From NCBI RefSeq assembly GCF_007164725.1, contig NZ_AP019697.1, positions 108,501 to 172,500 on the forward strand: a stretch of DNA of 64,000 nt. Reading direction: 5' to 3'. Shown piece by piece: positions 34,632 to 43,408 of this stretch. The DNA is from Dialister hominis. GTDB taxonomy: Bacteria > Bacillota > Negativicutes > Veillonellales > Dialisteraceae. Numbering within the stretch: the first letter of the stretch is position 1; the number at the start of each line of letters is the position of its first letter. Both the position numbers and the translations under genes were made by a program. The notes beneath the pieces are model-generated. The model was not told the DNA's origin. It did not search any database and saw only the letters and a program-made list of their open reading frames with translations.

Positions 34632-34874
34632 CATGTAATCCTATTATATTTCAAAAAGGCCGAATATTAACCAGTATATATAATAGAATATATTAAAATA
34701 CATATAAAGAAAACATGACACGCACGGCGGCGTAGTAATAAAAAGAAGGGAAATCCAGCGAGGGGAGAGCAGCGGATTTCCTTCTATTTTTCGCGATTCT
34801 TCCTGCTTTGCGCGGCAGGGAAATAGGCGGAAAACAGGGGCTTTGCGAAGGAAAACAGAGAATTTTCATTCATA

Positions 34875-34883
34875 TGATATAAT
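34875..34883 (+). promoter_or_regulatory. Extended -10 promoter of the mltG operon
   Basis: TGATATAAT (TG one base before a perfect TATAAT at 34878-34883) with no good -35 box at the usual distance, consistent with an extended -10 promoter. Confidence 0.5.
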
Positions 34884-34964
34884 ATAAGCGTCTCATTTTT
34901 GAATTTTACTTTCGGAGAGTCGGGGGATCTCGGCGGAAGTGAGTGTACTCTCTTGAGGTGCAAT

Positions 34965-36071
34965 TTGGACGATAAAAAGACAAATTCCGGGGAGAACAAG
35001 CCGGAAGTAAAAGCTCCCGAGATTTCTTCACCGGAAAAGGAAAGTCCCGTTGACCGGATCAGGCATCTCACGCAGAAGCAGATGGCAGCACTTGGCTGCG
35101 GACTCTTCGCGCTCCTGATTCTCGCGGGCGGATTCTATTTCTATGCTGTCGACAGGCCTTCGCTTTCCGGCAAGGTCACTATCAGCGTACCAAAAGAAGC
35201 GACAGGGACATACATTGCGGACATGCTCGAAAAGAAGGGCGTCATCAAGAGCAGTGAAATGTTCCGCTTCTACATGCGCATTCTCGGCGACGGAACGAAG
35301 CTTCAGAGCGGCGTCTACTCGATGCATCAGGGCCTCTCCATCCGTGAGGCTGCCCAGGAACTCAAGAGCGGCAAGGCAGATACCGTGACCGTCACGATTC
35401 CGGAAGGCAGCACCGTCCGTCAGATGGGCGAGATCTTTGCCAAGTCTGGAATCGCCGGCACTCCGGATTTTGTGAAGGAAGCATCGACCTACGGACCGCT
35501 TCCGTACATGTACGGCCCGGTCGCCGCGCCCGTCAAAGGCGAAGGTTTCCTTTTCGCGGATACATACAGCTTCCCGCTAGACTATACCGCGCGCCAGATC
35601 TGTGACGTCATGTACAAGAGAACCAACGAAATGCTGACGCCGGAAATCCGCAGGGAAGCCGAAGCGAAGCACATGACGCTCCATGACCTCATCACCATCG
35701 CATCCATGGTCGAACGCGAGGCAAAGTTCAAGGAAGACCAGGTGCCGATCGCATCCGTCATCCTGAAACGTCTGGAAGTCGGCATGCCGCTCCAGATCGA
35801 CGCGACCGTCCAGTACGCCCTTGGTGCGCAGAAAGAAGAACTCACCGTCGCCGATACGAAGATCGACTCCCCATACAATACCTACATCCATCCGGGCCTG
35901 CCGCCCGGACCGATCGGAAGCCCGGGCATGGAAGCCATCCGTGCCGTACTGAAAGCCCAGCCGGGCGAGTACCTGTACTACGTCGCCAAAGAAGACGGAC
36001 ACCATGTCTTCACCAAGACATACGACGAGCACCGGGCAGAAACGGAGACCATCTATGGATCAAGCTCCTGA
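34965..36071 (+). CDS. mltG: Endolytic murein transglycosylase MltG
   Basis: A 368-residue inner-membrane protein that cuts nascent glycan strands and helps set their length. A charged cytoplasmic N-terminus is followed by one membrane helix (about 38-62) and a periplasmic YceG-like domain. The catalytic Glu lies in IASMVEREAK. The C-terminal signature ...DGHHVFTKTYDEH is also present, as is GLPPGPIGSPG. I chose TTG 34965, six bases after GAGG; the frame is open further upstream from 34899 but without a site. It heads an operon with trmR and trhP, an order also found in Bacillus (yrrL-yrrM-yrrN/O). Confidence 0.9.
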   Translation: MDDKKTNSGENKPEVKAPEISSPEKESPVDRIRHLTQKQMAALGCGLFALLILAGGFYFYAVDRPSLSGKVTISVPKEATGTYIADMLEKKGVIKSSEMFRFYMRILGDGTKLQSGVYSMHQGLSIREAAQELKSGKADTVTVTIPEGSTVRQMGEIFAKSGIAGTPDFVKEASTYGPLPYMYGPVAAPVKGEGFLFADTYSFPLDYTARQICDVMYKRTNEMLTPEIRREAEAKHMTLHDLITIASMVEREAKFKEDQVPIASVILKRLEVGMPLQIDATVQYALGAQKEELTVADTKIDSPYNTYIHPGLPPGPIGSPGMEAIRAVLKAQPGEYLYYVAKEDGHHVFTKTYDEHRAETETIYGSSS

Positions 36072-36663
36072 TACCGCCTCCATCAAAAAGAAACTGGAAA
36101 CCATCGCTGAAAGAGACAATGTGCCCATCATACGCGCTGCGGAAAGAGACCTCCTTCTTGAGGCCGCAGAGCCCGTTATGCCCGGGCGCATCCTGGAAAT
36201 AGGGACAGCGATCGGATACTCCGCGCTCCTTTTGGCAGAGCGATTTCCTTCGTCCGAAATCGACACCATCGAAGTCGATCCCGAAAGACATGAAATTGCC
36301 GTTTCCGCCATGAAAGAAGCAGGCATGGAAGACCGCGTCCACTGCCACCTGGGCGATGCTGCGGACATCCTGAAAACATTATCCGGCACTTACGATTTCC
36401 TCTACCTCGACGGCCCCAAAGGCCAGTACCTGAGGGAACTTATGGAAATCGAGCCGAAACTTTCCCCGCGCGCCGTGATCTGCGCCGACAACGTCCTCTT
36501 CCGGGGACTCGTCAGAAGCAGCGAGCCCGTAGCGCACCGCTACCGGACACTCGTCATGCGCCTCCGGGAATACATTTCCTATGTAGAGGAAAAATACAAT
36601 ACAGTCATTTATGAAGAGGGAGACGGCCTGGCCGTTTCCTCACCGAAAGATATAAAGAGGTAA
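36055..36663 (+). CDS. trmR: tRNA 5-hydroxyuridine methyltransferase TrmR (YrrM-like)
   Basis: A 202-residue class I methyltransferase of the O-methyltransferase 3 family. The SAM site ILEIGTAIGYSALLLAE is at about residues 43-59, followed by IDTIEVDPER and the metal-binding YDFLYLDGPKGQY. In Bacillus TrmR methylates 5-hydroxyuridine at tRNA position 34 to 5-methoxyuridine. The neighbouring trhP gene, whose product makes the hydroxyl, supports the same role here. The start ATG 36055 lies inside the end of mltG (17-bp overlap). Confidence 0.85.
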   Translation: MDQAPDTASIKKKLETIAERDNVPIIRAAERDLLLEAAEPVMPGRILEIGTAIGYSALLLAERFPSSEIDTIEVDPERHEIAVSAMKEAGMEDRVHCHLGDAADILKTLSGTYDFLYLDGPKGQYLRELMEIEPKLSPRAVICADNVLFRGLVRSSEPVAHRYRTLVMRLREYISYVEEKYNTVIYEEGDGLAVSSPKDIKR

Positions 36664-36666
36664 ACG

Positions 36667-37893
36667 ATGAAAAAAATGGAACTTCTCGCACCGGCGGGAA
36701 CAATGGAAAAAATGAAAATGGCCCTTCTTTACGGAGCCGATGCCGTCTATCTGGCGGGCAAAGTATTCGGACTGCGCGCGTACGGCGGCAACTTCTCCCC
36801 TGAAGAAATGAAAGAAGCCGTCGAATACGCACGCTCCATGGGACGCAAAGTCTACGTCACCGTGAACATCATCCCGAGAAACGAAGACTTCGTCGGCCTT
36901 GACAGCTACCTGAAGTACCTGGAGGAAATCCACGTAGACGCAGCCCTCATCTCCGACCTCGGCGTATTCCAGCTCTGCCGCGAAGTCGCACCGAACCTGC
37001 CCATCCACGTTTCCACACAGGCAAGTTCTGCCAACTGGCGCACCGTCAAAGCATGGAAAGACATGGGCGCATCCCGCGTTGTCCTTGCCCGCGAAGTATC
37101 CCTCAAGGAAATGGCAGAAATCCGCCGCCGCGTCGACATCGAACTCGAAGTCTTCGGCCACGGCGCCCTCTGCATCTCCTGGTCCGGCCGCTGTCTCCTC
37201 TCCAACTTCTTCACCAACGGACGCCGCCAGTCCAACAAAGGCGAATGCATCCAGGCATGCCGCTTCAAATACAGCGTCGTCGAAGAATCCAGACCGGGAC
37301 AATACTGGCCCGTCGAAGAAGACGAACACGGCACCTACGTATTCAACAGCAAAGACCTCTGCATGGTCGATAACATCAAAGACCTCATCGAAGGCGGCGC
37401 CTCCTCCCTTAAAATCGAAGGCCGCATGAAATCCGTCTACTACGTAGCAGCCGTCGTAGCCGCTTACAGAAAAGCCATCGACGCATACTACGAAGAACGC
37501 GAAAACTACAAAGTACGCCCCGAATGGAGAGAAGAACTCGAAAAAGTCTCCCACCGCCCGTACACCACAGCCTTCGCATTCCAGAACCCGGACAAGACCG
37601 CCCAGGAATACGACCACTCCCAGCCCGAACAGCCCTATGACTTCGTAGGACTCATCCTCGAAACAAAAGAAGAAGGAAAAACCTTCAAAGTACAGCAGAG
37701 AAACCACTTCAAAGTCGGCGAAGTCCTCGAATACCTCACACCGAAAGGCGACGTAGGCCAGATGACCGTAGGATCCCTCGTCAATAGCGAAGGCGAAACC
37801 GTAGACAAAGCCCCGCATCCGCTCGAAGAACTCACCCTGACGACAGATGCCCCGCTCCTGCCATACACCATCCTCAGGAGGCGCGCAAAATGA
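36667..37893 (+). CDS. trhP: U32-family tRNA hydroxylation protein TrhP
   Basis: A 408-residue member of the peptidase U32 family. The hallmark is EVFGHGALCISWSGRC (about 160-175), followed by Cys residues in KGECIQACRF that likely hold a cluster. Despite the family name, relatives (TrhP, RlhA) are involved in prephenate-dependent RNA hydroxylation rather than proteolysis. The start opens with MELLAPAGTMEKMK, usual for the family. It lies 3 bp after trmR and overlaps the next gene by 4 bp. Bacillus has two such genes here; this window has one of full length. Confidence 0.85.
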   Translation: MKKMELLAPAGTMEKMKMALLYGADAVYLAGKVFGLRAYGGNFSPEEMKEAVEYARSMGRKVYVTVNIIPRNEDFVGLDSYLKYLEEIHVDAALISDLGVFQLCREVAPNLPIHVSTQASSANWRTVKAWKDMGASRVVLAREVSLKEMAEIRRRVDIELEVFGHGALCISWSGRCLLSNFFTNGRRQSNKGECIQACRFKYSVVEESRPGQYWPVEEDEHGTYVFNSKDLCMVDNIKDLIEGGASSLKIEGRMKSVYYVAAVVAAYRKAIDAYYEERENYKVRPEWREELEKVSHRPYTTAFAFQNPDKTAQEYDHSQPEQPYDFVGLILETKEEGKTFKVQQRNHFKVGEVLEYLTPKGDVGQMTVGSLVNSEGETVDKAPHPLEELTLTTDAPLLPYTILRRRAK

Positions 37894-38132
37894 AAGACCT
37901 TGAAGACACAGCCGTCTACATAGAAATAGACCCAAGCGACGTCAACTACATCAACCGCATCATAGAAGGCTACGAGTACCTCGGCATCCTCACCACATTG
38001 GATCCAAAAAGAGCCACCTGCCGCATCAACTCCACAGCCGACACCAGAGACATGGTCATAGACATCCTGACCCACCTAGATGCCAAAGTCACCATCCTCC
38101 CAGACAGACAAAGCGCACTGCCAAAAGAATAA
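37890..38132 (+). CDS. DUF4911-type small protein
   Basis: An 80-residue protein starting with ATG overlapping the trhP stop (ATGA). The pattern YIEIDPSDVNYINRIIEGYE then LDPKRATCRIN and a C-terminal DAKVTILP strand suggests an alpha/beta ferredoxin-like small domain. It fits DUF4911, which has no known function and often sits beside U32 genes. It may assist the tRNA hydroxylase; this is inferred from coupling only. Confidence 0.75.
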   Translation: MKDLEDTAVYIEIDPSDVNYINRIIEGYEYLGILTTLDPKRATCRINSTADTRDMVIDILTHLDAKVTILPDRQSALPKE

Positions 38133-38142
38133 AAAAGATAGC

Positions 38143-38178
38143 AAAAAAGCCAGATTCCCTAAACGGAACCTGGCTTTT
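38143..38178 (+). terminator. Terminator of the mltG-trmR-trhP operon
   Basis: AAAAAAGCCAG pairs with CTGGCTTTT around a 16-base loop. Confidence 0.8.
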
Positions 38179-38189
38179 CGAATGGAGAG

Positions 38190-38770
38190 GGGGGAGAAGC
38201 GTCAAAGTGCCAAGGTGCGCCTTAAAATCTAAAGGCTCTTATATAGAAACCGTACAACCGCGACGGAGCGCGAACTAAAACACCACACAACCAGACTAAC
38301 GTCTGTACGAAATGCAACTCATCCGCCCGACATAAGAGTTTAAGGTCGGGCACCTTCTCTTCCAGAGCAAGGTCAAGTGCGAAACCACACAACCTCGCTT
38401 TGCTCGTGAAACCTTTTTATAAAAACCAATGAATACTGCACCCCTTTCCCGGCAACAGCTGAAAGCCGGTACTCCTTCCCCGCTGGGGCAGGTCAAAACC
38501 TTCCGAATCGACGTGAACGGATATTATTAACTGCGATGTACTGAGTCCTGATTTTCAGGGCCGTAGGCCGGTCTTAACCTTGCTCCGGGAGGAGAAGGTG
38601 GCGGCGAAGCCGACGGATGAGTTGAATTTCATCGAGCGCAGCCAGGTTTTGAGGTCTTCCTCAAGGCGTTAGCCTTGGTTTAAGGGTGTTTGAGCTCGCC
38701 CCGTAGGGGGAGCTGGCGCGCATGCGCCTGAGGAGGTTCATTTCCCAGCCTGTAAGGCGGCAGTATGGTT
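38190..38770. repeat. Long intergenic mosaic of palindromic repeats
   Basis: About 580 bp without a gene. It contains CTAAAGGCTCTTATATAGAAA, AATACTGCACCCCTTTCCCGG, CTTCCCCGCTGGGGCAGG, CTTGCTCCGGGAGGAGAAGG with an intact GTGGCGGCGAAGCC continuation, GAGCGCAGCCAGG and GCCCCGTAGGGGGAGCTGGC. The CTCCGGGAGGAGAAGG unit here is an empty IS110/IS3 target site. Confidence 0.8.
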
Positions 38771-38952
38771 TTATCAAGCATTTCTGTTTTTCCCTTGTTG
38801 TATGTTTTTCCCCCATCTTTACAGTTTTCCCATCCCCCTCCCCACATCCTCTTACCATTCCTCAAAATGTTTTCAATAACCCCAATCTGCTCCGCCATAC
38901 AGACAATTTCCATGAAAGGGAGTACAATATAACCAGAACAAATCGAAATAAG

Positions 38953-38998
38953 GTCCGCGGATAGAGGCTGCGGACAGAAAAGCGGATGCTTATCCGCG
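38953..38998 (+). promoter_or_regulatory. Structured leader with mutually exclusive stems before the PNPOx-like gene
   Basis: GTCCGC (38953-38958) can pair with GCGGAC (38970-38975), and GCGGAT (38982-38987) with ATCCGC (38992-38997). Alternatively CGCGGATA (38956-38963) pairs perfectly with TATCCGCG (38991-38998), which breaks both small stems. The ribosome site GGGGG follows at 39003. This is the geometry of an on/off leader, but no known class was recognised. Confidence 0.4.
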
Positions 38999-39015
38999 AA
39001 ATGGGGGAATGAAAT

Positions 39016-39423
39016 ATGGAAAACAGCGCAAAAGTACGCGAATACCTGCGTGAATGCGGCGTTTTTTACATCGCCACGGAAGACGCACGGCAGCCGCGCG
39101 TGCGCCCCTTGAATGGCATTTACCTTTACGAAGGAAAACTCTGCATCTTCACACCGAAGGATTCACCATTGTACAAACGGCTGAAAGCCGATCCGCAGAT
39201 GGAAATCTGTGCGACGCATCCGGACAAATCCTGGATTTCCGTCATCGGAAGGCTCAATGAAGACCAGCGCGAGTGCGTGCATGAAGCCGTCGTGAAATCG
39301 TATCGTGACAGTATACAGGACCCCGAAGCGCTCCTGCAGTGCCAGATGACCGTGTTCCGCCTCGACAGCGCCCGCGTGAAAGTGACATCCGTCGACGGGA
39401 ACGTCAAAGAATGCGTATTATAA
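39016..39423 (+). CDS. Pyridoxamine 5'-phosphate oxidase-like flavin-binding protein
   Basis: A 135-residue split-barrel protein. It opens with YLRECGVFYIATEDARQPRV, has GIYLYEGKLCIFTPKDSP and ATHPDKSWISVIGRL, typical of small PNPOx-fold proteins that bind FMN or F420-like cofactors. It is too short and divergent for true PdxH. The reaction is unknown; many relatives act in stress or haem handling. It has its own leader with alternative stems and a terminator afterward. Confidence 0.8.
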   Translation: MENSAKVREYLRECGVFYIATEDARQPRVRPLNGIYLYEGKLCIFTPKDSPLYKRLKADPQMEICATHPDKSWISVIGRLNEDQRECVHEAVVKSYRDSIQDPEALLQCQMTVFRLDSARVKVTSVDGNVKECVL

Positions 39424-39458
39424 GTAAACAATAAAAGTATTGCCTAAATGAAAAGAAG

Positions 39459-39498
39459 AAGGAGAAAAGTTTGCAATTTATGCACTTTCTCCTTTTTT
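39459..39498 (+). terminator. Terminator after the PNPOx-like gene
   Basis: AAGGAGAAAAGT pairs with ACTTTCTCCTT around TTGCAATTTATGC, followed by TTTTTT. Confidence 0.8.
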
Positions 39499-39522
39499 GT
39501 ATACGATTCATGATGAAAGTGG

Positions 39523-39528
39523 TATAAT
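39523..39528 (+). promoter_or_regulatory. Predicted -10 box of pncB
   Basis: A perfect TATAAT about 57 bp before the start at 39585. No convincing -35 box at 16-18 bp. Confidence 0.4.
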
Positions 39529-39584
39529 CTTCAACTAAAGATACAATCATTATTTACCTGTAATTAATTTCGGAGGAGGATAAA

Positions 39585-41030
39585 ATGGCTTCAAACGGGC
39601 TTATTACGGACCTTTATCAGTTGACAATGGCAAATGCGCTTTTCAAGAAAGGCATGCACGAAAGAAAAGTCGTCTTTGACCGCTTTTACAGAAAGAACCC
39701 ATTCGACGGCGGATACACCGTCGTGGCCGGCATTCAGCACCTTGTCGACTTCGTGAAGAACTTCCGTTACGATGCAGAAGACATCGAGTACTTGAGAAGC
39801 CTTGGCATCTTCTATCCGGAATTCCTCGACTACCTGAAAGACTTCCGCTTCCATGGCGACATCTATGCCATGCCGGAAGGCACCGTCGCATTTCCGGGAG
39901 AAATCCTTCTCCGCTTCCACGGCACGACCACCGAAGCCATGCTGATCGAAACAGGACTTTCCATGATCATGAACCATGAAAGCCTCATTGCTACCAAAGC
40001 ACGCCGCGTCCGCACCGTCGCACCGAAAGACGCACTCATGGAATTCGGCCTTCGCCGTGCGCAGGGCCACTCCGCAGGACTCTGGGGCGCACGCGCTGCC
40101 ATGATCGGCGGCTTCAACGGCACATCCAACGTAGAAGCCGGCTGCCTCTTTGGTATCCCCGTCCTCGGCACTATGGCACACAGCTGGATCATGAGCTTCG
40201 ACACCGAACTCGAAGCCTTCGAAGAATACGTCCGTCAGTACCATGACAACCTCATTCTTCTCGCCGACACCTACAACGTTCTTGAAATGGGCGTACCGCA
40301 TGCCATCCAAGTCTTCAAAGAACTCAAAGCCAAAGGCCAGCTCCCGAAGAAATACGGCATCCGCATCGACAGCGGTGACCTTGGCTATCTATCCCGCGAA
40401 GCTACCCGCATGTTCACAGAAGCAGGCTTCCCCGACGCCATCATCTCCGGCTCCAACGACCTTGACGAATACCTCATCCAGTCCCTCAAAGAACAGGGCT
40501 GCACCGTCACCAGCTGGGGCGTAGGCACCAAGATCATCACAGCCGACGGCACATCCGCCCTAGGCGGCGTCTTCAAAATGAGCGCCAGAGAACAGGGTGA
40601 CGGCTTCGAACCCGTCATGAAAATCTCCAACGACGTATCCAAGATGACCAACCCGGGCATCAAGACCGTCCGCCGCTTCTACAGAAAAGACAACGGCAAA
40701 ATGATCACCGACCTCATCTGCCTCGAAAACGAAGCAAAACCGGACGGCGGAGACTTCACCCTCGTCACCGAATCCGCTAAATGGAGAAAGAAATACCTCA
40801 AAGCAGGCAAGTACACCTGCGAAGAAATGCTCAAGCCTGTCATGAGAAACGGAGAAGCAGAACCACTCCCGACCCTCAAAGAAACCATCGCCTATGCCAA
40901 CGAACAGATGGAAACCCTCTGGCCGGAATACAAACGCCTCATGAACCCGAACATCATGGAAGTCAACCTCTCCGACAAACTCCAGGCCCTAAAGACCCAG
41001 ATCATCGAAGACGACCTCAAGAACAGATAA
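39585..41030 (+). CDS. pncB: Nicotinate phosphoribosyltransferase
   Basis: A 481-residue enzyme that converts nicotinate and PRPP to nicotinate mononucleotide in the NAD salvage route. It opens with GLITDLYQLTMANALFKKGM, the usual start. The catalytic-His region is NTSN-type (GGFNGTSNVEAGCLFGIPVLGTMAHSW), followed by IRIDSGDLGYLSREAT and ISGSNDLDEYLI of the phosphate-binding barrel. The ribosome site GGAGGAGG precedes ATG. It is monocistronic with a strong terminator at 41207-41258. Confidence 0.93.
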   Translation: MASNGLITDLYQLTMANALFKKGMHERKVVFDRFYRKNPFDGGYTVVAGIQHLVDFVKNFRYDAEDIEYLRSLGIFYPEFLDYLKDFRFHGDIYAMPEGTVAFPGEILLRFHGTTTEAMLIETGLSMIMNHESLIATKARRVRTVAPKDALMEFGLRRAQGHSAGLWGARAAMIGGFNGTSNVEAGCLFGIPVLGTMAHSWIMSFDTELEAFEEYVRQYHDNLILLADTYNVLEMGVPHAIQVFKELKAKGQLPKKYGIRIDSGDLGYLSREATRMFTEAGFPDAIISGSNDLDEYLIQSLKEQGCTVTSWGVGTKIITADGTSALGGVFKMSAREQGDGFEPVMKISNDVSKMTNPGIKTVRRFYRKDNGKMITDLICLENEAKPDGGDFTLVTESAKWRKKYLKAGKYTCEEMLKPVMRNGEAEPLPTLKETIAYANEQMETLWPEYKRLMNPNIMEVNLSDKLQALKTQIIEDDLKNR

Positions 41031-41054
41031 AAAAGGGCAGAGGAAATGACAAAA

Positions 41055-41165
41055 CCCGCAGCGCCGCTAATACTTGCCTTCCCAGACGGGGAAGGGGGAC
41101 CGCTTTGCGGTGGATAGGGTTGATTACCACGAGCGCAGCTCGGTTGTATGGTTTTCATCTTCACT
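41055..41165. repeat. Palindromic repeat modules after pncB
   Basis: CTTCCCAGACGGGGAAGG, GGGACCGCTTTGCGGTGGATA with GGGTTGATTACCAC, and GAGCGCAGCTCGG units. Confidence 0.7.
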
Positions 41166-41206
41166 ACAATTGCTCATAAGATTTTCATCGCTAATACTCC
41201 CACCTC

Positions 41207-41258
41207 CAAAGAGGCATCAGCAAAATGATCACACATTTTGCTGATGCCGCTCTTTTTT
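41207..41258 (+). terminator. Strong terminator upstream of the exported-protein pair
   Basis: GAGGCATCAGCAAAATG pairs with CATTTTGCTGATGCCGCTC, followed by TTTTTTT: a stem of about 17 bp. Confidence 0.85.
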
Positions 41259-41340
41259 TGCACCTGCTTTAGAAAATGATATAATAAACTATATACCTCG
41301 AAATTCGAAGAAACTCATTTATCTATAAAAAGGTGATCAC

Positions 41341-42279
41341 ATGAAATTGAAAAAATGGCTCGCCGCTTCCGCTGCGGCAATGATTCTCGTATCCGGCGCA
41401 TCCGCAGTTTCTGCTGCTTCCATCACAACAGCAGGAGACCAGAAACTCGACCTTGGAAGCTCCATTAGCGTCCTTCCCGGAGAAAGAACCTTCTTCGGCG
41501 GACAGTTCCATGACTGGCTTCTGACCGGCAACGTCGAAGGCACCATCCAGGAAATCCTCGCTCAGGGCAATGTATTTCCTGAAAACTCCGTCAACAATAA
41601 ACAATTTGCCTCCGTTGCGGCCAGCATCCTGAAATCTGCCAAAGTCTACCAGGTCTGCGCCTCTGCCAATGACACTTACTACCAGGGAATGGTCCTTTCC
41701 ATCGCCGTTTCCGATAACGACATGACCAAACTTCTCCTCGCACTGAACGCTGCCCAGGCAGAAGCATCCCCGGTCATTGAACCGGAAACCGCAGCAGCCG
41801 CTTCCGCTGACAATAAAGTCACCGAGGGCAAAGCCGCTCCTGCTGCCGAAGAAACAGCTGCTGAAGGCGAAACCGTCAAGGCAGCAGCCACCAAAGCAGC
41901 AACAGAAAAAACTGTAAAGGCAGAAGCAAAGAAAGAAACGAAGAAAGAAGCCAAAGAAGAAAAGAGCGAAATCAAAAACAGCGAAATCAAAAACAGCGGC
42001 GATGTCCTGGATGGCATGCAGACCGCATGGGGCAAGAAAGTAGAAATTACTGAAAACTCCCACTGGGAAGACAAAGTTTCCAAGAACGGGCTTTCCTACC
42101 GCACCGGCTCCGTCAAAGCCCTTGTCCATAAAGATGGATTCGTCATCCCCGTATTCGCAAAGGGCATCATCACAAGAAGCGGCACAAGCACCATTTACAC
42201 AGTCTTCGTAGCCGACCAGGCATCCGGAAAATACCTCGACACCTTCTTCGACAAAGCCCTTGAGGAAGCAGGCAAATGA
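41341..42279 (+). CDS. Exported protein of unknown function with an Ala/Lys/Glu-rich linker
   Basis: A 312-residue exported protein. Signal peptide residues are 1-25 (VSA-AS). A folded N-terminal part (about 26-135) is followed by a low-complexity linker (EETAAEGETVKAAATKAATE and a KKETKKEAKEEK run, about 140-220). A C-terminal domain ends the protein, with VHKDGFVIPVFAKGIITRSG and FVADQASGKYLDTFFDKAL. The last part echoes the end of the next gene's product (FVADNYLIPLHIRAF, HVDGKYRNLLI). Its stop overlaps the start of that gene by 4 bp. I do not recognise the family. Confidence 0.75.
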   Translation: MKLKKWLAASAAAMILVSGASAVSAASITTAGDQKLDLGSSISVLPGERTFFGGQFHDWLLTGNVEGTIQEILAQGNVFPENSVNNKQFASVAASILKSAKVYQVCASANDTYYQGMVLSIAVSDNDMTKLLLALNAAQAEASPVIEPETAAAASADNKVTEGKAAPAAEETAAEGETVKAAATKAATEKTVKAEAKKETKKEAKEEKSEIKNSEIKNSGDVLDGMQTAWGKKVEITENSHWEDKVSKNGLSYRTGSVKALVHKDGFVIPVFAKGIITRSGTSTIYTVFVADQASGKYLDTFFDKALEEAGK

Positions 42280-43121
42280 AAAAGCTTTTAACAGCCATCG
42301 TCTTTAGCGCCATGACACTGACCGGCATGGGAGGAGGCGCCGCAGAAGCAGCACCAGCCCCGGCTGCGAAACCTGTCGTTACTATCAAAGCAAAGACAGA
42401 TACCAGCGCCGTCAAACCCAAGGACGATAACACAGTCATCGAAGCCAAGAAAGCCGCCGAAGCCAGCCTTGCCGCAAAACAGGTACAGCCGCAGGTTGCC
42501 CTTCCCGACACACTCTACCCGAGAACCAAAGGCGACGATTACTTCAAAGACGCAAAACTCAAAAACAACATCACCTACGCGCCGCTCCCGAACCTTACCA
42601 AAGAAGACATCATCTACAGCGGCGTCGTCAACGTCAAAAAGAAAGACATCACAGCAGCCGCATTCGTCACCGGCGCCCAGTACGAAGGAGACCTTGCCGA
42701 CGAACAATACAGCAAATTCTTCGTCAAAGGAAACCTCTCCCAGGACGCCATCCGCCAGCTCTACACCTACAACGTAGCCCTCCTGCGCCTCGAATACGGC
42801 TTGAACGACGTCTTCCTCAAGACAGCATCTGCTGTCAAACTGGAAGGAGAAGAAATCCCCTACGGCATCCTCTCCGTCCGCATCCCGAAAGTAGAACAGA
42901 TCCACAAACTCAAGGGATACGAAAACATCTACACCGCATCCATCAACCCCGTCTTCGTAGCAGACAACTACCTCATCCCGCTCCACATCAGAGCCTTTGC
43001 TGCCCACGTAGACGGCAAATACAGAAACCTCCTCATCATAGGCCCCGCCAGCGAAACCGACATCTTCGACCAGGCCGGCCTAGATATCATCCTGTCCAAA
43101 CCAAAAGACGAAAAGAAATAA
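42276..43121 (+). CDS. Exported protein of unknown function, paired with the 41341-42279 product
   Basis: A 281-residue exported protein starting in an ATGA overlap. Signal peptide residues are about 1-25 (AEA-AP), followed by a Pro/Ala/Lys-rich linker (26-75) and a compact domain (90-281) containing DDYFKDAKLKNNITYAPLP, GILSVRIPKVEQIHKLKGY and GKYRNLLIIGPAS. The shared C-terminal pattern with its neighbour suggests both belong to one family and may interact in the periplasm. Function unknown. Confidence 0.75.
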   Translation: MKKLLTAIVFSAMTLTGMGGGAAEAAPAPAAKPVVTIKAKTDTSAVKPKDDNTVIEAKKAAEASLAAKQVQPQVALPDTLYPRTKGDDYFKDAKLKNNITYAPLPNLTKEDIIYSGVVNVKKKDITAAAFVTGAQYEGDLADEQYSKFFVKGNLSQDAIRQLYTYNVALLRLEYGLNDVFLKTASAVKLEGEEIPYGILSVRIPKVEQIHKLKGYENIYTASINPVFVADNYLIPLHIRAFAAHVDGKYRNLLIIGPASETDIFDQAGLDIILSKPKDEKK

Positions 43122-43132
43122 AGATTGCAATC

Positions 43133-43164
43133 AAAAAAGCAGCCCGAAAAGGACTGCTTTTTTA
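43133..43164 (+). terminator. Terminator of the exported-protein pair
   Basis: AAAAAAGCAG pairs with CTGCTTTTTT around CCCGAAAAGGA. Confidence 0.85.
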
Positions 43165-43179
43165 TTGGGGAAAGGATGC

Positions 43180-43246
43180 TGATGCTGCTCACGCAGCGCC
43201 GCTAAAAGGCCAAGGTACGCCTTTAACCTTGCTCCGGGAGGAGAAG
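43180..43246. repeat. Palindromic repeat module at the target of IS110 copy 3
   Basis: CTCACGCAGCGCCGCTAAAAGG then CCTTGCTCCGGGAGGAGAAG, ending at the IS110 core AG (43245-43246). Confidence 0.7.
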
Positions 43247-43408
43247 TCCTGCTACCAAAAAGCAAGTGCCAATTTCATTTTTTTACAACTTTTTTTCAAA
43301 TGTGGCGTTTTTCCCTTCTTCTACTTAATTTTGGCAGCACAAAAAGGCCGATCTTTCCCTCGGTTTTTTCGCGCTTTTCTTTAGTTAAATCTTGCTAATT
43401 CATTGAGC

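Noticed and set aside
34400..34700. CRISPR-like spacing of the two 60-bp repeats
   Set aside because: Only two imperfect units, no further repeats and no cas genes in the window.
36640..37935. A long minus-strand frame across trhP, and similar ones opposite pncB, leuB and the radical SAM gene
   Set aside because: They exist because the real genes avoid certain codons. They show no domains and would conflict with well-supported genes.
38953..39000. Partial likeness of GATAGAGGCTGCGG to the 5' strand of a lysine riboswitch
   Set aside because: The remaining conserved parts of a lysine riboswitch do not fit in the 60 bases before the start, so the likeness is probably chance.
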